Shown: positions 50,815 to 59,361, numbered from the stretch's first letter. The stretch: 64,000 nucleotides of DNA from Bittarella massiliensis (ex Durand et al. 2017) (GCF_001486165.1 NZ_LN908977.1:629621-693620); one strand, 5' to 3'. The notes: a model not told the origin generated them from the sequence alone. A program made the numbers and translations.

Positions 50815-52249
50815 GCGGATCGAAGACGGCGCCTTTCAGCAAATTCGCCAAGAGGTGCTGGGCCAGTGGCCCACCGGCAGGGAGGTGGACTTGCAGGAGG
50901 CCTTTGACTTTCACCGCAAGCTGCCCGAGAGCAAGGTGTTCTCCCGCAAGCTGAGCCAGGCCAAAAGAGAGGGGAAGACCCTCATCCAGCCCCGGGCGGG
51001 GGTCGCCCTCATCAAGGAGCACATCGAGCTGTTGACCTACCTGCAGGACAAGGGGGAGGCGGACCTGCTCCCCACCACCATCGACAGCTATACCCGGCAA
51101 AACCGCTATGAGGACGCCGAGAAGGGGATCGTCGAGTCGGCCAAGAGCCAGAAGTCGATGCTCAACGGCCTGCCGGCGGTCAACCACGGGGTGGCCGGCT
51201 GCCGCCAAATCATCCAGAGCCTGGACATCCCGGTGCAGATCCGCCACGGCACCCCCGACGCCCGCCTCCTCACCGAGATCTGCTACGCCGCCGGGTTCAC
51301 CAGCTACGAGGGGGGCGGCATCTCCTACAACGTCCCCTACGCCAAGAACGTGCCGCTGGAGCGCACCATCCTCGACTGGCAGTACTGCGACCGGCTCACC
51401 GGCCTCTACGAGGAGGCGGGCATCCCCATCAACCGCGAGCCCTACGGCCCCCTCACCGGCACCCTGGTGCCCCCCTGCATCTCCCACGCGGTGGCCATCA
51501 TCGAGAGTTTGCTGGCCGCCGAACAGGGGGTCAAGAACATCACCGTGGGCTACGGCCAGTGCGGCAACCTGGTGCAGGACGTGGCCGCCATCCGCACCCT
51601 GGAAGAGCTGACCGACGAGTACTTGGAGAAGTACGGCTACACCGATGTGGAGGTCACCACCGTCCTCCACCAGTGGATGGGCGGCTTCCCGCAGGACGAG
51701 GCCAAGGCCTTTGGCGTCATCTCCTGGGGGAGTGCGGCCGCGGCCCTGGCCAAGGCCACCAAGGTCATCGTCAAGACCCCGCACGAGGCCATGGGCATCC
51801 CCACCATGGAGGCAAACGCCCAGGGGCTGCGCTGCACCAAGCAGGTCATCTCGATGCTCAGCGACCAGACCCTCACCGCCGCCGGGCTGGAGGAGGAAAA
51901 GCAGATCATCGCCGCCGAGACCCGCTGCATCGTCGACAAGTGCTTTGAACTGGGCGGGGGAGACATCGCCCTGGGGGCGGTGCGCGCCTTCCAGGCCGGG
52001 GTGCTGGACGTCCCCTTTGCCCCCAGCCGCTTCAACGCCGGCAAGATGCTCTCGGCCCGGGACAACGACGGGGCCATCCGCATCCTGGACGCGGGGGCCG
52101 TCCCCCTCTCGCCCGAACTGGTGGACTACAACCGCAAAAAAATCGAGGAGCGGGCGGCCTTTGAAAAGCGCAAGGCGTCTTTTCAGATGGTCATCGACGA
52201 CGTCTACGCCATCTCCAAAGGCCGGCTGGTGGGCCGCCCCTGGAGATAG
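50798..52249 (+). CDS. glmE: Methylaspartate (glutamate) mutase, E subunit
   Basis: A 483-residue catalytic TIM-barrel subunit of glutamate mutase. Visible family segments: [20 protein letters not shown] near residue 64, [12 protein letters not shown] near 128, [10 protein letters not shown] near 148 (substrate Arg), [19 protein letters not shown] near 170 and [11 protein letters not shown] near 215 with GQCGNLVQD near 250. Length equals that of characterised GlmE. It overlaps glmL by 17 bases and is followed by methylaspartate ammonia-lyase, confirming the pathway. Confidence 0.96.
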   Translation: MEIQNKRIEDGAFQQIRQEVLGQWPTGREVDLQEAFDFHRKLPESKVFSRKLSQAKREGKTLIQPRAGVALIKEHIELLTYLQDKGEADLLPTTIDSYTRQNRYEDAEKGIVESAKSQKSMLNGLPAVNHGVAGCRQIIQSLDIPVQIRHGTPDARLLTEICYAAGFTSYEGGGISYNVPYAKNVPLERTILDWQYCDRLTGLYEEAGIPINREPYGPLTGTLVPPCISHAVAIIESLLAAEQGVKNITVGYGQCGNLVQDVAAIRTLEELTDEYLEKYGYTDVEVTTVLHQWMGGFPQDEAKAFGVISWGSAAAALAKATKVIVKTPHEAMGIPTMEANAQGLRCTKQVISMLSDQTLTAAGLEEEKQIIAAETRCIVDKCFELGGGDIALGAVRAFQAGVLDVPFAPSRFNAGKMLSARDNDGAIRILDAGAVPLSPELVDYNRKKIEERAAFEKRKASFQMVIDDVYAISKGRLVGRPWR

Positions 52250-52302
52250 GGCAGAGTGGGCAGAAAAACGCGACAGACAGCTGAGAGCAGGAGGAATATA
52301 CT

Positions 52303-53553
52303 GTGAAAATTGTTGATTTGGTCTGCGCCAAGGGGCGCACCGGATTTTTCTTTGATGACCAGCGGGCCATCAAGCTGGGGGCCGAGTCGGACGGCGCGGC
52401 CTATTTAGGCAAAACCGCCACCGCCGGGTTCTCGGCAGTCCGCCAGGCGGGCGAGGCCATCTCGGTGATGCTGGTGCTGGAGGACGGGCAGGTGGCCTAC
52501 GGCGACTGCGCGGCGGTCCAGTACAGCGGCGCGGGCGGCAGGGACCCCCTCTTTCTGGCGGAGGACTTCATCCCCGTCATCGAGCGGGAGATAAAGCCCC
52601 GCCTGGTGGGCAGAGAGGCCGACAGCTTCCGCGCCCTGGCGGAGGAGATCGACCGGCTGCAGGTGGGCGGCAAGCAGCTGCACACCGCCATCCGCTACGG
52701 GGTGACCCAGGCCATCCTCGACGCGGTGGCCAAGGCCTCCCACCGGCTGATGTGCGAGGTGGTGGCCGACGAGTACCACACCCAGGTCACCGACCGGGAG
52801 ATCCCCATCTTCACCCAGTCGGGGGACAACCGCTACGAAAACACCGACAAGATGATCATGAAGGGCGCCCAGGTGCTGCCCCACGCCCTCATCAACAACG
52901 TGGAGACCAAGCTGGGCCGAAAGGGCGAAAAGCTGGCCGAGTACGTGGGCTGGCTGCGCGAGCGCATCTGCAAACTGCGGCTGGACGAAAACTACGCCCC
53001 GGTGCTGCACATCGACGTCTACGGCACCATCGGCGCGGCCTTTGGGAACGACAACTACCAGGGGATGGCCGACTATCTGGCCGAGCTGGCCAAGATCGCT
53101 GCCCCCTTCCACCTGCGCATCGAGGGCCCCATGGACGTGGAGGACCGGGAGAAACAGATGCTCGCCCTCAAGGAGCTGACCCGCCTGGTGGACGAGCGGG
53201 GCATCCCGGTGGAGCTGGTGGCCGACGAGTGGTGCAACACCCTGGAGGACATCCGCTACTTTGCCGACAACCGGGCCGGGCACATGGTGCAGATCAAGAC
53301 CCCCGATCTGGGCGGCATCAACAATGTAGTGGAGGCGGTCCTCTACTGCAAGGAGAAGGGGATCGGCGCCTACCAGGGCGGCACCTGCAACGAGACCGAC
53401 CGCAGCGCCCAGGTCTGTGTCAACCTGGCCATGGCCACCTGCCCCGACCAGATCCTCGCCAAGCCCGGCATGGGGGTCGACGAGGGGTACATGATCGTCT
53501 ACAACGAGATGCAGCGCATCCTGGCCCTGCGCAGAGCCCAGGCCAAGCGCTAG
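52303..53553 (+). CDS. mal: Methylaspartate ammonia-lyase
   Basis: A 416-residue enolase-superfamily enzyme that eliminates ammonia from 3-methylaspartate to give mesaconate. The N-terminal capping domain is followed by the barrel with metal ligands in HIDVYGTIGAAF near 240, LRIEGPMDVEDRE near 270 and VADEWCNTLED near 305. The catalytic base Lys and Gln lie in MVQIKTPDLGG near 328, and CNETDRSAQVC near 362 binds substrate. GAGGAATAT spacing supports ATG 52303. In this operon it directly follows the mutase subunits. Confidence 0.96.
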   Translation: MKIVDLVCAKGRTGFFFDDQRAIKLGAESDGAAYLGKTATAGFSAVRQAGEAISVMLVLEDGQVAYGDCAAVQYSGAGGRDPLFLAEDFIPVIEREIKPRLVGREADSFRALAEEIDRLQVGGKQLHTAIRYGVTQAILDAVAKASHRLMCEVVADEYHTQVTDREIPIFTQSGDNRYENTDKMIMKGAQVLPHALINNVETKLGRKGEKLAEYVGWLRERICKLRLDENYAPVLHIDVYGTIGAAFGNDNYQGMADYLAELAKIAAPFHLRIEGPMDVEDREKQMLALKELTRLVDERGIPVELVADEWCNTLEDIRYFADNRAGHMVQIKTPDLGGINNVVEAVLYCKEKGIGAYQGGTCNETDRSAQVCVNLAMATCPDQILAKPGMGVDEGYMIVYNEMQRILALRRAQAKR

Positions 53554-53565
53554 GAGGGGTTTTTG

Positions 53566-54924
53566 ATGAAAGAGGAATTTCGCATTCTGTCCACCACCGC
53601 CATCCTGGGGTACGGCTTCCCCAAGGAGAGCTTTGAAGAGGGGATGAAGCGCCATCCCCGCCTGATCGCCGTGGACGCGGGCTCCAGCGATCCCGGGCCC
53701 TACTACCTGGGGGCGGGGGTCTCCTTTACCGACCGGGACGCGGTCAAGCGCGATCTGGAGATCATGCTGGAAGCCGGGGTCAAGGAGGGCATTCCGGTGG
53801 TCATCGGCACCGCCGGCGGCAGTGGCGGCGAGCCCCACCTGAACTGGTGCCGCGAGATCGTGGAGGAGATCGCCCGGGAGAAGGACCTCCACTTCAAGCT
53901 GGCGGTCATCCACGCCGAGTTTGCAAAAGAGGCCGTCAAGGCGGCCCTGCGGGCGGGGAAGGTGAAGCCCCTTGCCCCGGCGCCCGAACTGACCGAGGAG
54001 GCGGTGGACGCCACCACCCGCATTGTGGGCCAGATGGGGATGGAGCCCTTTATCAAGGCTTTGGACGAGGGGGCGCAGGTCGTTCTGGCCGGGCGCACCT
54101 ACGATCCGTCGGTCTTTGCCGCCCCGGCGGTGCGAGCGGGCTGCGACAAGGGGCTGGCCATCCACCTGGGCAAGATCCTCGAGTGCGCCTCCATCTGCGC
54201 CACCCCCGGCAGCGGCTCGGACTGCATGTTCGGCTACATTGGGGAGGACTACTTCCGGGTGGAGCCCTTGAGCCCCCTGCGCCGCTGCACCACCCTCTCG
54301 GTGGCGGCCCACACCCTCTACGAAAAGACCAACCCCTATATCCTGCCGGGGCCGGGCGGCCACCTGGATTTGACCGACTGCAAATTTGAGCAGGAGACGG
54401 AGAACATCGTCCGGGTCAGCGGCAGCCGCTTTGTGCTCGACCCGTACACCGTCAAGTTGGAGGGGGCGCGCTGCATCGGCTACCGCACCGTCTCCATCGC
54501 CGGGGCCAGAGACCCCATCATGATCGAGAAGATCGACGAGGTGCTCGAAGGGGTGCGCGCCCGGGTGGCCGACAACTTCCGGGACGCCGACCTCCACTAC
54601 TACCTGCACTTTAACATCTACGGCCGCAACGGGGTGATGGCGGAGTTGGAGCCCACCCCCACCACCGAGGGCGCCCACGAGCTGGGCATCGTCATCGAGG
54701 CGGTGGCCGACACCCAGAAACAGGCTGACACCATCTGTGCCTTTGCCCGCTCCACCATGCTCCACTACGGCTATGAGGGCCGCCGGGCGACCGCGGGCAA
54801 CCTGGCGTTCCCCTACTCGCCCAGCGATTTTCACGCCGGCGAAGTCTATGTGTTCAGCATCTATCACGTCATTGCCGTCGACGACCCCGTCGCCCCCTTT
54901 GCCGTTGATTGTGTGGACCTGTAA
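53566..54924 (+). CDS. AtuA-family protein (DUF1446)
   Basis: A 452-residue cytosolic protein of the DUF1446/AtuA ('acyclic terpene utilization') family. Characteristic segments: AILGYGFPKESFEEGM near residue 12, IAVDAGSSDPGPYYLG near 33, VVIGTAGGSGGEPHL near 78, VVLAGRTYDPSVFAAPA near 178, and DCKFEQETENIVRVSGSRF near 270. Family members occur in catabolic operons, but no activity has been clearly assigned. TAGGAGGGG overlaps the mal stop and drives ATG 53566, so it belongs to the mutase operon. Its consistent pairing with DUF4387 (next gene) suggests a two-part enzyme acting on a CoA ester or branched dicarboxylate. Confidence 0.88.
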   Translation: MKEEFRILSTTAILGYGFPKESFEEGMKRHPRLIAVDAGSSDPGPYYLGAGVSFTDRDAVKRDLEIMLEAGVKEGIPVVIGTAGGSGGEPHLNWCREIVEEIAREKDLHFKLAVIHAEFAKEAVKAALRAGKVKPLAPAPELTEEAVDATTRIVGQMGMEPFIKALDEGAQVVLAGRTYDPSVFAAPAVRAGCDKGLAIHLGKILECASICATPGSGSDCMFGYIGEDYFRVEPLSPLRRCTTLSVAAHTLYEKTNPYILPGPGGHLDLTDCKFEQETENIVRVSGSRFVLDPYTVKLEGARCIGYRTVSIAGARDPIMIEKIDEVLEGVRARVADNFRDADLHYYLHFNIYGRNGVMAELEPTPTTEGAHELGIVIEAVADTQKQADTICAFARSTMLHYGYEGRRATAGNLAFPYSPSDFHAGEVYVFSIYHVIAVDDPVAPFAVDCVDL

Positions 54925-54948
54925 TGGTAGAATGAGGAGGAGAAAGCT

Positions 54949-55266
54949 GTGAAACAGAAACTCACCGATCTCGCAGAGATCATCCGCAGCAAGAATTCCG
55001 GTCCCTACGAGCTGACGCTGGACATCATGTTCAAGGACTTTGCCAGCTTTGAAAAGGCCTGTGAGAAGAAGATCATCAACGAGGACGTGGTCTGCCGTCT
55101 CTACCACATCCCCCCGGAGAAGATCATCAACATCATCGAGTTCCAGCCGGCCAAGGCCATCAAGATCACCATCCAGCGCCCCATCTGTTCGGGCGACCTG
55201 GGGGAGACCGACGTCTACGGCGCCCAGCAGCACGCCCCGCTGCTGGACCTGGAATTTGACTGGTAA
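54949..55266 (+). CDS. DUF4387 protein
   Basis: A 105-residue protein: LAEIIRSKNSGPYELTLDIMF, CEKKIINEDVVCRLYHIP, and RPICSGDLGETDVYGAQQHAPL. This is the DUF4387 domain that is fused to, or encoded beside, AtuA/DUF1446 proteins. The start is GTG 54949 with AGGAGGAG six bases upstream. Its pairing and same-operon position imply it works as a subunit with the AtuA-family protein; the molecular role is unknown. Confidence 0.88.
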   Translation: MKQKLTDLAEIIRSKNSGPYELTLDIMFKDFASFEKACEKKIINEDVVCRLYHIPPEKIINIIEFQPAKAIKITIQRPICSGDLGETDVYGAQQHAPLLDLEFDW

Positions 55267-55300
55267 AAAAACGGACAGAGGGCCCGCAGCGGCGGGCTGT

Positions 55301-55336
55301 GACGGCAGGCGCTTCGCGTGAGGGGCGCCTGCCGTC
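55301..55336 (+). other. Strong intercistronic stem-loop
   Basis: GACGGCAGGCGC (55301-55312) and GCGCCTGCCGTC (55325-55336) form a perfect 12-pair stem with a 12-base loop, directly between DUF4387 and the P-loop/SAD gene. No T-run follows (CTTGCAG), so it is not a standard terminator; a processing, stability or attenuation element is possible. Confidence 0.7.
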
Positions 55337-55356
55337 TTGCAGAGGAGGAGCGCCCC

Positions 55357-56292
55357 ATGCCCTATTCCGATCGAATGCAGAAAAACCACCTGTACAGCGT
55401 CTTCTTCGCCCCCCGCGGCAACGTGCGGATGGCCGATTTGGGGATGCAGATCGCCCAGCAGTACCTCAGCCCCTTTGACCTGCTCATCGGCATTGTGGGG
55501 GAGGGGGGCTCGGGCAAGAGCATGCTGGTCAAGGGGATGTTCCCCGGGCTGGAACTCACCAACGACGACGAGGGGGTCAACGTCCGCCCCCTCCCCATCC
55601 TGGATGTGGACGAGGACGACTCGGGCTTTTACAGCCCCCACACCTATCACCTGGACATCCGCTTCGAGTCGGCCTTTACCCAGATGCACGTGCTGGCCGA
55701 GGCCATTTTAAAGGCTATAGAAAAGAAAAAGCGGGTCATTGTGGAGCACTTTGACCTCATCTACCCCTTTTTGGGGGGGCGCAACGCCCACCTGCTCATC
55801 GGGGTGGGGGGCGAGGTCATCATCACCCGGCCCAACCTCTTCGGCCCCGAGCCGGAGGATTTGACCAAAATCGTCTTTGGCTCCATCCGCTTTCGCAAGA
55901 TGGCCCACACCGCGGAAGACCTCTGTGAACACCTGATTTTGCAAAAGTACAAGGGCAAATACACCCACGGCGACGTCAAGCACGGCTTTGTGCTCAGCTT
56001 TGCCGAAAAGCCGGACATCGACCTGAAGCGGTTGGAGACCGAGGTCAACGAGCTGATTGCCAAAGACATCCCCATCTCCTACTGCGACGAGGAGCACATC
56101 CTCATCGGCGACGAGCTGCACCACTGCACCGGGCCGCGGATGCACGTGCGCACCACCGGCGAGATCGAGGAGTTTGCCCTGCTGCAAGACCTGCCGGTGG
56201 AGCCCATGACCGGGCGGTACCTGCTGGTGGGCCTGGTGGGCAGCGATTGGGAGAAGGCCGGGGGCAAGGACTTCAATAAAATCGTCTTTTGA
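55357..56292 (+). CDS. P-loop protein fused to an alanyl-tRNA synthetase second additional domain-like region
   Basis: A 311-residue protein with an unusual composition. The N-terminal half has a P-loop GIVGEGGSGKSML near residue 45 and IVEHFDLIYPFLGGRN near 128, like a small NTPase. The C-terminal part (about 180-285) resembles the AlaRS/AlaX editing 'second additional domain': RKMAHTAEDLCEHLILQ, KHGFVLSFAEKPDIDLKRLE, DIPISYCDEEHILIGDE and the HCTGPRMHVRTTGEIEEF segment, which parallels the CGGTHVxxTGEI zinc-site motif. Such proteins occur in glutamate-mutase clusters of Clostridia. The function is not known. GAGGAGGAG precedes ATG 55357. Confidence 0.75.
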   Translation: MPYSDRMQKNHLYSVFFAPRGNVRMADLGMQIAQQYLSPFDLLIGIVGEGGSGKSMLVKGMFPGLELTNDDEGVNVRPLPILDVDEDDSGFYSPHTYHLDIRFESAFTQMHVLAEAILKAIEKKKRVIVEHFDLIYPFLGGRNAHLLIGVGGEVIITRPNLFGPEPEDLTKIVFGSIRFRKMAHTAEDLCEHLILQKYKGKYTHGDVKHGFVLSFAEKPDIDLKRLETEVNELIAKDIPISYCDEEHILIGDELHHCTGPRMHVRTTGEIEEFALLQDLPVEPMTGRYLLVGLVGSDWEKAGGKDFNKIVF

Positions 56293-56361
56293 CGCCCAGA
56301 CTTTTCGCAAAAGGAGCGCTTTGCGGGGGAGACTGGGCCGCAGAGAGACAAAAAATCGACC

Positions 56362-56410
56362 AAAAGAGGTGCGCTGTCCGCAGATTTGTGCTGTGGGCGG
56401 CGCACCTTTT
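56362..56410 (+). terminator. Terminator after the glutamate mutase operon
   Basis: GGTGCGC (56368-56374) pairs with GCGCACC (56400-56406) around a structured loop, preceded by AAAAGA and followed by TTTT. Confidence 0.65.
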
Positions 56411-56620
56411 GTACGGCAGGGCGGCCCGCAGGGGCTGCAAAGCGGGTTTTTCTGCGGTGTGTACACCGCAGAAGCGGCCGAGATGGTCCGTTGGAAGTGG
56501 TCGGAACGGCCCGTTCAAATTGGCTGGCTGGACACAGATCTCCGCTCTGAAAGGGGGGACAGCACCGTCGAAAAAGGCGTGGTCGCAGTCTTATCTGGGG
56601 CAAAGATAGCTAAAAAAATG

Positions 56621-56650
56621 GTGACAAGGGGCTTACCTTGTCACTATTTT
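56621..56650. terminator. Terminator-like stem-loop in gene-free region
   Basis: GTGACAAGG (56621-56629) pairs with CCTTGTCAC (56636-56644), loop GGCTTA, then TATTTTT on the plus side and an A-run/T-run on the other strand (TTTTTTT on the minus side). Works in both directions. Confidence 0.75.
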
Positions 56651-57138
56651 TCTCTTGTTTAGGCAAAAGGGGAAGGGAGAGAACGACCTCTGCCCTTGGC
56701 AGACCCTTCGCCCCGGGCAACTCGGGGCCGCCGTCAGAGAAAGATTGCTGCCGGATGGCCAGAGGACGGCCCCAGTCGGAAAAGGGTGGGTTCCTGTTAT
56801 CGCTTCCCTTTTTCCCAGCCAGAAGAGGGTTTTGGAAGGGGGAAGTTTGGGGGATGAAGCGGGTCGCACTTGAAAAAGGATTGCGAACATTTTTGTTTGC
56901 CATGCTGCCGCCGGAGTCCTGATATTCGCCAAAAGAAGGGGGGCCTAAAGCGATGACGGCGCGGGAATAGACGGCGATTGGCCGCGGGAGAGGGATAGGG
57001 AGCGGAGAGGGTCTCGTCCCCGGGCCTACCGGATTAAAGCGGAAAGGCCTGAAAATTTGGTGGGGGATGGAGGTACCCCCTTTTTTAAGAGGCCAGACGA
57101 CAGGAAAAAGGTGGCAGGGGGATTTTACTGCGGGGCAA

Positions 57139-57167
57139 TTGACTTTTGCAGAAAAGGTGGTTAAAAT
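57139..57167 (+). promoter_or_regulatory. Promoter of the radical SAM/DUF4130 pair
   Basis: TTGACT at 57139-57144, a 17-base spacer and TAAAAT at 57162-57167, about 40 bases before the start codon. Confidence 0.8.
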
Positions 57168-57204
57168 AGAAAAAGAACAAATGTTTATTTTAGGATAGGA
57201 GGGG

Positions 57205-58518
57205 ATGTCGGTGGAGTTGCTGGAAAAGCTGGAGATCCTCTCCGACGCGGCCAAGTACGACGTGGCCTGCACCTCCAGCGGGGTGGACCGGGCCGGCAAG
57301 AAGGGGCAGCTGGGGAGCGCGGCGGCCGCAGGTATCTGCCACAGCTTTACCGCCGACGGGCGCTGTGTCTCCCTTTTAAAGGTGTTGATGACCAACATCT
57401 GCGCCTACGACTGCAAGTATTGCGTCAACCGCTGCTCCAACGCCACCCCCCGCGCCGCCTTTTCGCCCCGGGAGCTGGCCGACCTGACCATCCAGTTTTA
57501 CCGCCGCAACTACATCGAGGGGCTGTTTTTGAGTTCCGGCATCCTCAAAACCCCCGACTACACCTGTGAGCGGATGATCGAGACCCTGCAGATCTTGAGG
57601 GAGGAGTACGGCTTTCGCGGCTATATCCACGCCAAGGCCATCCCCGGGGCGGACGACCGGCTCATCGCCCGCCTGGGGATGCTGGCGGACCGGATGAGCG
57701 TCAACATCGAGCTGCCCAGCCAGCAGAGCCTGCGGCTGCTGGCGCCGGACAAGTCGAAGGCGGACATCTTTCGCCCCATGGGGCTGATTTCCAGCGGGAT
57801 CGCCCAGAACCAGACCGACCTGGTGCGCTACCGGGGCGCGCCCAAATTTGCCCCCGCTGGGCAGAGCACCCAGATGATCATCGGCGCCACCCCGGATACC
57901 GACCTGCAGATCTTGCGGCTGACCCAGGGCCTCTACCGCAAATACGGTCTCAAACGGGTCTTCTTTTCGGCCTATACCCCGGTGCAGAGCGATGCCCTCC
58001 TGCCCGCCCTGACCACCAAACCGCCCCTGTTGCGGGAACACCGCCTCTACCAGGCCGACTGGCTGCTGCGCTTTTACGGCTTCGACGCGGGGGAACTGCT
58101 GGACGAGCGGGCCCCCAATTTTAACCCCTATCTGGACCCCAAGTGCAACTGGGCGATCCACCACATGGAGCACTTCCCCGTCGAGGTCAACCGCGCCCCC
58201 TACGAGATGTTGCTGCGGGTGCCGGGCATCGGCGTCAAGAGCGCCCAGCGGATCGCCAAGGCCCGGCGGCTGGGCCCCCTGCACTTTGACGGGCTCAAAA
58301 AAATCGGGGTGGTGCTCAAGCGGGCCCAGTACTTTATCACCTGTTCGGGAAAGACGGCGGTGGGGCTGAAAATCAGCCCGGAGGCCGCCTTTCGCGCCCT
58401 GGTGTCCGAGCGCAGCGCCGCCATGCTCCCCCAAAACCGGCCGGAACAGCTCTCCCTGTTCGACGAGCCGCCGGTGACCCGAGAGGATGTGGTCTCTTGT
58501 TTGACCGGCCAGATTTGA
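57205..58518 (+). CDS. Putative DNA modification/repair radical SAM protein
   Basis: A 437-residue radical SAM enzyme. The cluster motif is CAYDCKYC near residue 69 (CxxxCxxC), preceded by ADGRCVSLLKVLMTNICAYD. The barrel continues through IEGLFLSSGI, INIELPSQQSL-like NIELPSQ and STQMIIGATPDTD. A C-terminal helix-hairpin-helix (LLRVPGIGVKSAQRIAKAR) near 335 points to DNA binding. The arrangement matches the TIGR03916 family, whose genes sit beside a DUF4130/TIGR03915 gene, as here. AGGAGGGG is adjacent to ATG 57205; GTG 57211 has better spacing. The substrate is a DNA base or lesion by inference only. Confidence 0.88.
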   Translation: MSVELLEKLEILSDAAKYDVACTSSGVDRAGKKGQLGSAAAAGICHSFTADGRCVSLLKVLMTNICAYDCKYCVNRCSNATPRAAFSPRELADLTIQFYRRNYIEGLFLSSGILKTPDYTCERMIETLQILREEYGFRGYIHAKAIPGADDRLIARLGMLADRMSVNIELPSQQSLRLLAPDKSKADIFRPMGLISSGIAQNQTDLVRYRGAPKFAPAGQSTQMIIGATPDTDLQILRLTQGLYRKYGLKRVFFSAYTPVQSDALLPALTTKPPLLREHRLYQADWLLRFYGFDAGELLDERAPNFNPYLDPKCNWAIHHMEHFPVEVNRAPYEMLLRVPGIGVKSAQRIAKARRLGPLHFDGLKKIGVVLKRAQYFITCSGKTAVGLKISPEAAFRALVSERSAAMLPQNRPEQLSLFDEPPVTREDVVSCLTGQI

Positions 58519-59354
58519 TTTACCTGCACGACGGCAGCTTTGCCGGATTTCTCTGCTGCGTCTTTGAGAGCTTTGTCAGGAGGGAGGCGCCCCTGGACAT
58601 CGTCTGCCGGGAGGACTGCCAGACCGGGCTCTACGCCGTGCGGGAGATCGAGAGCGACAGGGCGCGGGCGGGCCGGGTCTTTCGCTCCATCGGCGAGCGG
58701 ATGGGGGAGGAGGCCCGCCAGCTGGTGCAGAGGGCCTTTCTGTTCGGGGAAGGGGGGCGAGACCTCTGGCTCTACCGCTTCCTCTGCCGGGGCTACCGCT
58801 ATGGGCCTGCCGTCTGCGACATGCTGGGGGACGAGGCGGTGAGCCGGGTGCAGAAAATGGCCCTCTCGGTGTCGAACGAGGCGCACCTGCTGCTGGGGTT
58901 TGTCCGCTTTGCCGAGTACGACGGGGCTCTTCTCTCCCAAATTTCTCCCAAGCACTTTGTTCTGCCGGTCCTGCGGGAGCATTTTTGTGACCGCTACCCG
59001 GAGGAGACCTTTATGATCCACGACAAGACCCATCAGATGGCCCTGATCTACCGCCCGCACCGGGCCAAAATCGTCTCGGTCAAGGCGTTGGAACTCCCCC
59101 TCGACACCCCGCAGGAGCAGCTCTACCGCCAGTTGTGGCGGGGGTACCACCAGTCCGCCACCATTGCCGCCCGGGTCAACCCCCGCTGCCAGCGGGGAAA
59201 CATGCCCAAGCGCTTTTGGGGGGAGATGTGCGAGATGGCGGACAGGTCAGCTCCTCCTTTGGAGGGGGCGAGAGCCGCCGGGCTGCAGGGGCCGGAGCGG
59301 GGAGACGCCCTCTCGCCGCGAAGAAGTTCTCCCCATCGCCTGGCGGGGGAGTGA
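58497..59354 (+). CDS. DUF4130 protein (TIGR03915-type probable DNA metabolism protein)
   Basis: A 285-residue protein beginning with the family start LIYLHDGSFAGFLCCVFESF, including LSVSNEAHLLLGFVRFAE near 122 and HFVLPVLREHF near 153, and with the conserved end-of-domain segment NMPKRFWGEMCEM near 240. The last about 40 residues (after 245) are low-complexity, Arg/Pro/Gly-rich, and coincide with an inverted-repeat element at 59240-59361, so the original stop may have been displaced. TTG at 58497 overlaps the radical SAM gene by 22 bases (AGAGG ten bases upstream). Function unknown; it should act with the radical SAM partner. Confidence 0.82.
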   Translation: MFDRPDLIYLHDGSFAGFLCCVFESFVRREAPLDIVCREDCQTGLYAVREIESDRARAGRVFRSIGERMGEEARQLVQRAFLFGEGGRDLWLYRFLCRGYRYGPAVCDMLGDEAVSRVQKMALSVSNEAHLLLGFVRFAEYDGALLSQISPKHFVLPVLREHFCDRYPEETFMIHDKTHQMALIYRPHRAKIVSVKALELPLDTPQEQLYRQLWRGYHQSATIAARVNPRCQRGNMPKRFWGEMCEMADRSAPPLEGARAAGLQGPERGDALSPRRSSPHRLAGE

Positions 59355-59361
59355 CCTGTCC
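59240..59361. repeat. Element bounded by 10-bp perfect inverted repeats
   Basis: GGACAGGTCA (59240-59249) and TGACCTGTCC (59352-59361) are exact inverted copies 102 bases apart, with CTCCTCC/GGGGGAG extending the arms imperfectly inward. The interior is GC-rich and palindromic in part. It overlaps the 3' end of the DUF4130 reading frame and resembles a small non-autonomous intergenic repeat. Confidence 0.55.

Larger units (their letters stand above)
56293..57138. other. Long gene-free region with palindromes
   Basis: About 850 bases with no convincing gene; open frames here lack ribosome sites and domain features. Besides two terminator-like stems it has a perfect inverted repeat TCTGCGGTGT (56451-56460)-GT-ACACCGCAGA (56463-56472), and a GGGGG/CCCCC stem with six T at about 57060-57085. 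I recognised no known structural RNA. Confidence 0.5.

Noticed and set aside
52405-55689. A very long open frame (over 1000 codons) on the minus strand opposite mal and AtuA
   Set aside because: It is antisense to well-recognised enzymes, rich in Gly/Val/His/Asp as expected from reverse-reading GC-rich codons, and shows no domain. GC-rich genomes produce many such shadows.
56610-57398. Minus-strand frame of 262 codons in the gene-free region
   Set aside because: It overlaps the promoter and first codons of the radical SAM gene, has no ribosome site and a low-complexity composition.
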